Shown here piece after piece: positions 51,201-63,200 of a stretch of DNA of 64,000 nucleotides. Position 1 is the first letter of the stretch; every line of letters begins with the position of its first letter. The DNA is from Calonectria ilicicola. Its lineage: Eukaryota > Ascomycota > Sordariomycetes > Hypocreales > Nectriaceae. The notes beneath the pieces were generated by a model. That model was not told where the DNA came from, ran no database searches, and was given only the letters and a program-made list of their open reading frames with translations. The stretch spans positions 6,944,001 to 7,008,000 of the forward strand of contig CP085827.1 in the NCBI GenBank assembly GCA_020809705.1. The letters are read 5' to 3'. The position numbers and the translations under genes were made by a program.

Positions 51201-54200
51201 CTATCCCTTGGTTCTACAAGCTTTTACAAACGGCAGCCTGGTAGAACTGAGATTTGTGTATGACCCTGCTATTGTAAAAGCCTCCCAGCTTATTGCAATG
51301 GGTCAACACTTCTCCCAAGTAGCCACCCAGCTTGTCTCGCTACAGGATGAGTCTCTCCGTGCCATTCAAGTTGCTGCTGAATGGGACCTAACAAAGGCAC
51401 TTGAATATAACGGCGAGGCCGCCGAGGTTGTCCGAGATACTGTTCACAGCCGAATCTCTGCCAGCGTTAAGCGTTACCCCCATCTTCCTGCCATTAGCGC
51501 TTGGGATGGCAAGATGACATATTCTGAGTTCGATGCTGCCGCTAATAGACTTTCTCACTATCTGATCGACACTCTTTCTGTTCAGGTTGGCGATATTATC
51601 CACGTCTGCTTCGAAAAGTCTATCTGGTTTTTTGTGTCTATCTTGGCAGTTTGGAAAGCTGGCGCGGCGTGGGTACCCCTGGACCCATCACACCCTGTAC
51701 AGCGATATCAGATGATTATTAATCAGACAGCTGGTCGTTTAACCTTGGCTTCTCCTTCCAATTCCAATAAGTTCAAAGACTTGACGGATAATATCCTCGA
51801 GGTTACAGTCGATCTACACCGTCAACTCATCTCTACCTTTGGCACTGTTGCTCCGCCTCATCGTCCTGTCGGCCCTGACCATGTTGCATACATTCTTTTT
51901 ACCTCCGGAAGTACTGGAACACCTAAGGGTCTTGTCATGCAGCATGGCTCTGTTTGCAGCAGCCAGGTCGCTCTCGCTAGGCGGCTCAAATTTTCACCTT
52001 CAGTCAGAATCCTTCAGTTTTGCTCCTTTGTCTTTGACCTGTTTCTCGGTGAGGTAGTCGCGCCACTGTTCTCTGGCAGCAGTGTTTGTGTCCCGTCCGA
52101 AGAAGCACGCTTGAGTAACCTCAGTCACTTCATTAATGATATGAAGGTTAATTGGGCTATTCTTACCCCCGCCTTCGCTCGCACTATGAAGCCTATTGAT
52201 GTGCCTGGCCTAGAGCTACTTATGCTCGGTGGCGAAGCTGTCGGTCGTGACGTCTTTGAAACTTGGTATGGCCATGTCCGACTCCTCAACGGTTGGGGCC
52301 CTGCCGAGACTTGCATCCTCAGTTCCGTACACGAATGGAGGTCTCCTAACGAATCCCCTCTCACAATCGGCCAGCCTGTTGGTGGTTTCTGTTGGATAGT
52401 TGATCCTCAAAACCCTACTCAACTGGCTCCTATTGGGTGTGTTGGAGAGCTTGTTGTGCAGGGTCCAACTATCCTTCGTGAGTATCTCGGTGACGAATCG
52501 AAGACTCAAGCATCCATTCTTCCATCGCCAACCTGGGCACCGAGGTGCCAATCTCCTCAATGGCAGCGAATTTATAAGACCGGGGACCTGTGTTGCTATG
52601 ATTCTGAAGGCAGGCTTGTCTTTGTTAGTCGCAAGGACACTCAAGTGAAGATCCGAGGTCTTCGTGTTGAGCTTGGCGATGTTGAGCATAGTGTCCATAA
52701 AGCTCTGGATGGAGTTCAACAGGTCATCGTTGACATTTTCAAGGGCGATGCAGGAACAAATCTTGTCGCTTACTTCTCGTTCAGTGACGACACCCGCGTC
52801 ACAACTGGAGGCCTTGACCCTGATGCAGCTGACCTATTCCTGCCTCTCACTTCTGAACTCAGGAGTCGAATTATGGCGGCTCTAGGGAAGTTGAGCATCA
52901 CTTTGCCAAACTATATGATCCCCACGATGTTTTTCCCATGTCGATTCATGCCCTGTATTACTTCTTCGAAATTGGATCGTAATGGTCTGAAACGTGTCGC
53001 TTCTACGCTTTTGCCTGAACCATTGAGCCAATACGCTCTTGCAGATGCCACAAAACGAGCTCCTGAAACCACCATGGAGCTCCGGCTTCAAGCCATGTGG
53101 TCAACACTGCTTAGGATTCCCATGGAATCTATTGGCAAAGATGACAGCTTTTTACGTATTGGCGGTGACTCTATAACTGCAATTCAATTTGTCACTATGG
53201 CGCGTGAATCTGGTTTGGTTATTACTGTCCAAGATGTTTTCAATGACCCGCGCCTTCTCGCCATTGCCTCCAAGGTCACCGAGGAAATGGATTCTGATTC
53301 TTATCAGTCAGAACCTTTTGCTCTTCTTCCTGATACTGCCTTAGTTTCCACTCGTTCATTTATCCAAACCCATTGTCATCTATCTGAACACCAGACAATT
53401 CAAGACGCCTATCCTTGTACCGGCCTACAAGAAGGTCTCATGGCTCTTGCGGTGAAGCAGCCTGGCTCATACATCGCCAAGTATGTCTATAGTCTACCTT
53501 CTCAGATTGATACATCCCTTTTTAAGAAGGCTTGGGAACAAGTTGTTACAACTACCCAAAATCTTCGAACGCGAATCCTCCTTCATAATGGCACATCCCT
53601 CCAAGTTGTTATCAAAGAAGATCCTAAATGGGACTCTACTGAAGGCCTGACTTTCCACTCCTACATGGAAAAGGTTAAGTCAGTTGAGATGCAATACGGT
53701 ACTCCTCTCGCCCGGTATGCCCTTGTTACTGAACCAACTGGAGCACGTCACTTCATTCTCCTGATGCACCATTCTATCTTCGACGGGTGGAGCATGAATG
53801 TCATTCTCGGTACACTCCAAACCATATACCGAGAAAATACTATTCCCGTTCTAGAACCATACTCCAGCTTCATCAATTATACTTTACAACTCGATCATGC
53901 TGCTGCATCGAGGTACTGGACCGATCAACTGGAAGGTGCTCAGAAGGCTATTTTCCCAAAGGTCGGTACCTCGGCATCACGCAGTCTGGTCTTTAAGTCC
54001 TCTTTCCAACTGCCGGTCGTTGAAAATGCCTCAATTACTACGGCCACAATCCTGAGAGCTGCATGGGCTCTTGTTCTCGCACGATACTGCGATACAGATG
54101 ATATATGTTTTGGTACAACTGTATCTGGTCGCTATGCGCCCGTTGCTGGTATTGATAAGATCGCTGGACCTGCAATTTCAACATTACCTGTACGCGTGCG

Positions 54201-57200
54201 TCTCAACAAGGACAGGACCGTCTCCACATTCTTAGCTGAGATACAAAAACAATCTTCCGATACTGTTCCTTTTGAGCAGTTTGGCCTGCGAAATATTTTG
54301 AAATTGAGCCAAGAGATCCAAGAAGCATGCGACTTCTCCAGCTTGCTTGTTATCCAACCAGCTCAGCATGCAATGGAAGATAGCAACGCGGATGCTGTTC
54401 TCATTCAAGCCGATGAATCACTGTTCAAGGACACCGAGGCAGTTGATGGATATTTCACATATCCTCTTGTTCTGCAGGTTCTGACACATAGTGATCGCAT
54501 TGAAATGGTTACGACTTTCAATCCTGAGGCAGTATCTTCAATCCAAGTTCGTTCGCTTGCCAAACATTACGAGCAGGCTGTCAATGAATTGGTTAACCAA
54601 AAGGACCAACCATTGCGTACAGTTTCCATCACTAGCCAATGGGATCTTAGCAAAGCTATTTCTTACAATTCTGATGATCCACGTATCATCCGATCATGTG
54701 TTCACCAGCTCATCAACGAACAGGCTCTTCGTCGTCCTCATGCTCTCGCTATTGATGCGTGGGACGGTCGATTGACATACACTCAACTCAACATATCTGC
54801 CAATCGTCTGGCTCGCTACTTGATCGAATCGGGCAGTGTCCAAACTGGTGATCTCGTACATGTTTGTTTTGAAAAATCAATGTGGTTCTTTGTTTCCATT
54901 CTGGCTATAAACAAGGCTGGTGCTGCATGGGTTCCCCTGGATCCGTCGCATCCTATGCAGCGCCAAGAACAAATTGTCAAGCAAACACGAGCCCGTCTGG
55001 CCTTGTCGTCAGCCGCGAATGCAGCCAAGTGTGCTAAACTAGTCTCCAACGTCATTGAAGTGACAGCTACCCTAGACCAACAATTAAGTGTATCATTGGG
55101 ATCACCACAATCGCCGGTCTGCAATGTCGGACCCAATCATGCTGCCTATGTGCTTTTCACTTCTGGAAGTACAGGAACCCCGAAGGGCTTTGTGATGGAG
55201 CATGGCGGTGTCTGTACAAGCCAGACTGCCATCGCTAAACGCCTCGGACTCACACCGAGCGTTCGCATCCTTCAGTTCGCATCCTATGTCTTCGACTTGT
55301 GTATTGGTGAGATCGTTGCTCCTTTGATTACAGGTGCCACGTTGTGCATCCCTTCTGAAGATACACGTATGAGCGGGTTGAAAGACTTCATCAATGACAA
55401 GCAAGTAACATGGGCATTCCTCACTCCGTCTTTTGCCCGTACCCTCAAGCCGGAGGATATGCCTGGTCTTGAGTTCCTTCTTCTTACTGGTGAAGCTGTT
55501 GGCCGTGATGTATTCGACACTTGGGTTGGCAAAGTCCGCCTTACCACTGGTTGGGGTCCTGCTGAAACTTGCGTTTTCAGCACCCTCCACGAGTGGTACA
55601 CAAAAGACGAGTCTCCTCAAACTGTCGGTACCTCTGTTGGTGGCTACTGTTGGATTGTCGATCCACAGGATCCGCAGAAACTCGCCCCGATTGGCTGTAT
55701 CGGAGAGGTTGTCATTCAAGGCCCTACTATATTGCGTGAGTATCTGGATGACCCGATTAAGACCCAAGCATCCATGGTCACCTCTCTTCCTGAGTGGGCA
55801 CCACGACAAGCATCTCCTTATTGGAAGCGGTTCTTCAAATCCGGCGATCTCTGCTACTATAACTCAGATGGAACTATTGAGTTTGTCAGTCGAAAGGATA
55901 CACAAGTTAAAATTCGTGGCCTGCGAGTGGAACTTGGAGAAGTGGAGCACCACCTTCGTCTTGCTCTTCCAAATATCAACCAAGTAGTTGTTGACGTATA
56001 CAGGGGCGATGCTGGCACCAACCTAGTCACATACCTCTGTCCTAATGACGCTACACGTACGGGCCCCCACAACGTCCAGGATACATTTGCTCCTCTTACA
56101 TCCGAGATGAAGAGTCTGATTACTGCTGCGGTTGGCCAACTTAGTGTGGTTCTCCCCAGTTATATGGTACCCACCGTTTTTGTTCCATGCCGATATATGC
56201 CTTCTATTACTTCAACAAAGCTGGACCGCGGGACTCTCAAGCGACTTACCTCCTCTCTCCAACGAGATGAACTTGCTAAATTCTCTCTAGTTGATACAGA
56301 GAAACGTGCACCCGCCACTGCAATGGAGATTCGCATTCAAGCGATGTGGGCCACCATTCTTAAGATGCCAATCAATTCTATTGGCCGCGACGATAGTTTC
56401 TTGCGTATTGGTGGTGATTCTATTGCAGCAATCCAATTTGTCACGAATGCCCGCGAAGCTGGCCTATCAATTTCAGTCAGAGATATTTTTGCCGACCCTA
56501 GACTCTCATCTGTAGCAGCTATGGTCACCGAAGATGAGGCTATATCCTATGAGACCCAACCTTTTGGTCTTTTGCCTGAGACTGAATTGCAAGGTATCAA
56601 ATCTAGCATTCATGAACAATGTGAATTAGGCACCGGTGATGTTATCCGGGACGCCTACCCCTGTACAGGTCTCCAGGAAGGTCTCATGGCCCTTGCACTC
56701 AAGCAACCCGGGTCATACATTGCCAGATATGTTTACCAACTACCATCGACGCTAGATGTTGCTCACTTCAAGAGTTCTTGGGAGAAGACTGTTTCGTTGT
56801 CTGAAAACCTACAGACGCGAATCATTACTCGAGATGGGGATTCCATTCAGGCTGTTGTTGACAGTGCAGTGACCTGGGAACCCAGCGATAATTTGTCCCT
56901 CAGAGCTGTTCTAGATCAAACCAAGCATGTAACCATGCAATACGGCTCGCGACTGTGTCGATATGCTCTGGTGCAAGAGTCTGATGCCACATATTATTTT
57001 GTCCTTATCATTCATCACGCAGTCCACGATGGTTGGTGCCTGAACATGACGCTTGGTATGTTGACCAGTATCTATCGTGGCAACCTGGAATTCGAGACGA
57101 AGCCATACTCTGGCTTTATCAACTATGCTACACAGCTACGCAGCGACGATGCTAAAGAATACTGGCACAATGAGTTGCTTGGAGCTCAGCGCCCAGCATT

Positions 57201-60200
57201 TCCCCGCGCAGCTGTCACAAGGAACTCGAAGGTCATCAGCCGTGTGTCCAAGAGCAAGATTTCCTTTCCCCAGATGGCTGACACATCTATCACAATGGCA
57301 ACTGTGATTCGTGCAGCATGGGCCCTTGTTCTTGCTCGATACTCCGAAACAAACGATATATGCTTTGGTTCTACTGTATCTGGTCGTCAAGCGGCTGTTG
57401 GTGGTTTAGAAGTCATGAACGGTCCAGCAGTTGCAACTGTGCCCGTTAGGATCCGCTTAGACCACAGCCAATCCGTGTCGAGCTTTCTTCACCAAGTCCA
57501 AACCCAAGCTTCTGAAATGGTTCCTTATGAACAATTTGGTCTGCGCAATATTTCCAAGCTGGGTTCTGCGATCAAAGAAGCAACGGATCTTTCCAGCCTC
57601 CTTGTGATTCAGCCAGTAGCGCAAATGACAGACTCTGCTGATGGTTACTCGCTCCTTCGATCACCTGATGTCGCGCAAATTGACGACCAAGAGGCACTTG
57701 ATGGATACTTTACGTACCCACTCGTCTTCCAATGTCTTATGTGCCCTGACTATATGGAACTTATGTTTATCACAAATCCGGCCATTGTGTCAGACTCGCA
57801 GGTCATAGCATTATCACAGCATTTCAGTTCTGTCCTGGATAAGCTTCTCTCACATGGGGATCGAACTTTGTCATCAATAGGCCTCGCAAGTGACTGGGAT
57901 GCAAAGCAAGCTGAGCAATGGAATAGTGCTAACGCCACACCTGTAAAGACCCCGGTACAGCAACTCATCTCGGATCGGGCCCGTCAACAACCAAATCATG
58001 AAGCAATCATGTCATCCACAATCACGATTACGTATGCGGAGCTTGATCACTGGTCCACCATTTTGGCTGCGTATCTTTCTCAGTTAGGCGTGCGCTCCGA
58101 AACTATAGTCCCTTTCTCTTTTGAGAAGTCAATTTGGGCCATCGTTGCAATGCTTGCCACATTAAAGGCAGGAGGCGTCTTTGTTCCTATTGATCCTGCT
58201 CATCCCGCTAGCCGTCGCCAAGCAATTTTGGATCAACTTGATGCCCGTGTCATGCTTGTCTCACCCAATACAAGTGCAAAGTTCCAGGGGATGGTGCACT
58301 ACTTGGTGGAACTTTCGGAGTCTCTTATTAAGAGTCTTGTCGCTACCATTCGGATAGGACATGCCATACAAGCTAAGCCAAAATCTTCTGATGCTGCCTA
58401 CATTATATTTACATCCGGCTCCACTGGCAAGCCAAAGGCATTCATGGTGGATCACGGTGCCCTCAGCACCACTACTATTGGCCACGGACGAGCTTACACA
58501 TTCTCCAAGTCCTCTCGCGTTCTTCAATTCTCAAGCAATGTCTTCGATGTCAGTCTAAGTGAAATATTCGAAACACTTGTCTTTGGTGGTACTGTGTGCG
58601 TGCCAACCGAAGCCCAGCGCCTACAGGATATTGCAGGCTTCATTAGGGAATCTCGTGTCAATACCGCGTTATTGACTGCCACATTCCTTAAAACCCTCCT
58701 CCCTGCCGATGTCCCATCTCTTGAGCTACTAATCCTTGTGGGAGAGGCTCCCACTAAGGATACATTGGACACTTGGTACGGGCATGTCACTATCGCCAAC
58801 GCCTATGGTCCTTCAGAGATTAGTGTCTTCTGCTGCTCCCACGTCTACCAGACGGCTGATGAACCTGCTGCAACCATTGGTAGAGGATTTGGAAGTGCTT
58901 GCTGGATTGTTGAACCTGACAATCATAACCGTCTTGCTCCTATCGGATGTACTGGAGAGCTTCTTGTCCAGCGTCAAATGGCTCGTGGCTATCTCAATGA
59001 TGAAGAAAGAACTAGAGAATCATTCATTAGAAGCGTTGATTTCTTGCCTCCACCTGCAGATGACGATACTCGACAATTCTTCAAGACAGGCGATTTGGTT
59101 CGCTACCTTGGCGATGGTACTATGGAGTATCTTGGTCGACAAGATACACAGGTCAAGGTCCGCGGCTTCCGAGTGGAACTTGGAGAAATCGAGTATAACA
59201 TCAAGAGAGCGTTCCCTGATGTATCATATGTGGCGGTAGATGTTATTGACCGTGACTCTACGCAATCCCTTATTGCATTCCTTGGCTTTGGAGATGAGAA
59301 GAAGTCAAAGAGCGATGCTCAAGATCTATCGGAGTGGCTACTGCCAATCGACACCACCCTGAAAGAGTCATTGATGGATCTATCAAATGATTTAAAACGA
59401 ATCCTTCCTCACTATATGGTACCATCTCTATTTATACCTTTGGAGGCACTTCCATTTGGCGGCACACTTAAACTTGATCGTAAAAGACTGCGATCTTTCG
59501 CCTCCACACTATCTCAAGACCGCCTCAGTACATTTACGCTCGGCAGCGACGAAATGGTCGAGCCTACCACTGAGATGGAATTCAAGCTACGCGAGCTTTG
59601 GGCTACGGTTCTGAAGATATCTCCCTCAACCATTGGCAAGAATGACAGTTTCCTGCATATTGGCGGTGACTCTATTACAGCCATTCAGCTAGTGTCACTT
59701 GCCCAGCAACATGGTGTTGCTCTTACCATCGCCAAAATATTCGACGATTCAAAACTTAGCTCAATGGCTAGCAATGTTGTGGATTCAATTGCTGGGTTCG
59801 TATACGGGACCACGCCATTCCATCTCCTTCCTAACGGACAACTGGACACCATTTTGCCTTTTATCAAAGATGAATGCGGTCTTGTTTCAGAAAATCAAAT
59901 TCAAGACGCATATCCCACCTCCACACTTCAAGAAGGCCTTATGGCTTTGAGTGTTAAGAACCCTGGCTCATACGTCGCTAAATATGCTTATTCGCTTCCT
60001 GCCAGCGTCGACATCGCTCGCTTTAAATCATCATGGGAGAAAACTCTCGATATTTGCGACAACCTTCGCACCAGAATCGTTCTTCGTAATGGTGCCTCTA
60101 TTCAAGCTGTCATTCGCGAGCAGCCTGCATGGGAGCCAACCGAAACTCTCACCCTTTCATCTGTCATGGACAGTCTCAAACATCTCGAAATGCAATACGG

Positions 60201-63200
60201 ATCTCGCCTCTGTCGGTATTTCCTTTTGCAAGAGTCTGGAAATCGCTACCACTTTGTCTTAACAGCTCATCACGCCATCTTTGACGGCTGGAGCTTGAAC
60301 GTTGTTCTGGGCACTCTCATCTCGCTCTATCTTGGACAAACCCCAGAACCTGTGGAGCCATACTCTACCTTCATCAATTATACAACTCAACTTGACAATC
60401 TGGAGGCTGCTGATTATTGGAAGAATCAACTTGCTGGTTCTCAGCCTACCCTGTTCCCTCGCATTGATACTTCTCTCAATCAACCTACTATTACTCGTGT
60501 CAAGAAACATTCGGTCCCACTTCCCAAGATGGCCGACACCGCTATCACCAAAGCCACCATCCTTCGCGCTGCGTGGGCCTTCGTCCTTGCCCGATACACC
60601 GATTCGGATGACATTGTCTTTGGCGGTCTTTCATCTGGTAGACAAGCTGCTGTCTCTGGAATTGATAAAACTGCTGGGCCAGTCATCGCAACTGTCCCTG
60701 TCCGAATTCGTATTGATAAGAATCTCAGTGTGTCTGACTTCCTTAAGGATATCCAGAAACAGGCCACGGATATGGTTCAGTATGAACAGTTTGGCCTTCG
60801 CAACATTGCTAAGCTTAGCTCAGACGCTAAAGATGCTTGCGATTTCTCCAGCCTCATGGGCGTCCAACCAATGCAACATATGTCTTCTCATACAGGAAAT
60901 GACGAGCCCATACTTACCCCTGCTGACTCCGTCGCTTATGGCCAACTTGATAATTATTTCACTTACCCTCTTATTGTGGAAGCACAGACCCGCGAGGACC
61001 TGGTGGACTTTGTCTTTACCTATGACTCTGTGTCCTTACCTGAAATGCAATTGGACGCACTCTCTCACCACCTTGAGCATGTTGTTCTGCAATTGATCTC
61101 CGCTGGTGATGCTACTCTCAATGACATTTCCTTGACGAGCGACTGGGATTTGACTCAACTTGTCAAGTTTGGTGCAAACAAACCGACAAAACTTGTTTCC
61201 GAATGTGTTCATGAGATGATAACACGTCAAGCTTTGCGCAACCCATCTCGTCAAGCTTTATACTCTACTCAGGAAACCATGACATACGGTGAACTGGACA
61301 CTATGTCTACTCAACTTGCCATGACCCTTGTTCAACTTGGAGTTAAATCTGAAATGATCATTCCTGTTTGCTTTGAAAAGTCAGTTTGGGCTGTTGTCGC
61401 CCAGCTTGCCGTTATGAAAGCCGGGGCAGCTTTCCTGCCCTTCGACCCATCCCATCCAATAAGCAGACGGGAGGCAATAATGAAACAAGTTGGTGCCAAA
61501 CTTGTACTTGCTTCACCGAAAACAGCCATGCCGTTTTCTGGGCTCGTTGACAGAATCATCACGGTATCCAGCGCCTTCATATCCACTTTGCCCAAGTCTC
61601 CCTATCGCATCAAACAATTTAGACCCAAATCCAATCCTAAGAATGCCGTTTATGTGTTCTTCACGTCAGGATCTACTGGCAACCCTAAAGGTGTGGTTGT
61701 GGAGCACGCTTCACTCTGCTCCTGCATTATCGGCCATGGCCCTATATATGGGTATGGTCCTGATTCCCGGGTTTTACAGTTTTCCAACTACGCATTCGAT
61801 GCCAGCATCTCTGAAATTTACTCACCTTTAGTCTACGGTGGTACTGTGTGCATTCCGTCCGAGGTTGAGCGGATGAATGGCATTTCTACCTTCATCAACC
61901 AAGCAACCGTGAGCCACGCGCAGCTTACCACATCCTTTTCGAGAACAGTTAATCCCGCCGATGTTCCTACACTCAAGTCTTTGATCATTGGTGGAGAGCC
62001 CCTTGCTAAGGACAACCTTGATACCTGGTTTGGAAAGTTGAAGTTCGTTAACGGCTACGGTCCAACTGAGGTCACGATCATTGCATCCGCACATGTCTTC
62101 AAATCACCAAATGACTCTCCTAACACCATTGGTAGAAGTCACAACAATAGGTGTTTGATCGTTGATTCAGAAGATCACACTAAACTAGCCCCTGTGGGAT
62201 GCATTGGTGAACTAGTAATCCAAGGCCCAATTCTTGCACGCGGGTACTTCAATGATCCGGCTAGGACAGAGGCATCGTTCATTGAAGGTGTTAATTTGAT
62301 GCCCGCGCACTTGACCGCTGGAAACCCTAGGTTCTATAAGACTGGTGATTTGGTCAAATATAATTTCGATGGTAATATCGAGTATATCGGCCGAAAAGAC
62401 ACTCAGGTTAAGATCCGTGGCCTTCGTATTGAACTTGGAGAGATTGAGTACCAGCTGGGTCTATCTCTGAACACTATCAAGCAAGTTGTCGTTGACGTGC
62501 TTAAAACTGATTCTGGGTCAAACCTTGTTGGCTTCTTTAGCTTTAATGACGCGGTTATTACCGGCGTTGACGTGTTCTTGCCTGTCAACCCCGAAATGGA
62601 AACTCAGATGTCTGCTATCCGATCCTACCTAAACTCGGTTCTGCCACGATACATGATTCCTAGCATCCTTATTCCTTGCAGCTACATCCCCGCAGCTTCT
62701 ACATCTGGAAAGCTAGATCGCAAAACTTTGCGTGCCATGGCTACCTCCCTTGACAGGAATTTGTTGTCACGATACGCTCAAGTTGATTCTCAAAAGCAGC
62801 CAGTTCAGACACCAATGGAAGCTCGCTTACAAGCTATGTGGTCCGAGGTCCTTCATATACCCACTGAAGGAATTGGTCGCCATGATAGCTTCCTTGGACT
62901 TGGAGGTGACTCCATTACTGCTATACAACTTGTTACTGTTGCTCGTGATGCTGGTTTCCTTCTCACTGTCAGCGATATTTTCGCCGACCCTCGACTTTCT
63001 GCAATCGCTGCTCATATCAATACCACCAGTGATACCGCATCCTATGACACGGTTCCATTTGGCATGGTACCGTCATCCGACGTGAATATCATCAAGTCCA
63101 CAATTCAGCAAGAGTGCAACCTCCAGAGCCAAAATCTCATTGATGATGCATATCCATGCTCTAGTCTTCAAGAGGGCTTGATGGCTCTCGCAGTTAAGCA

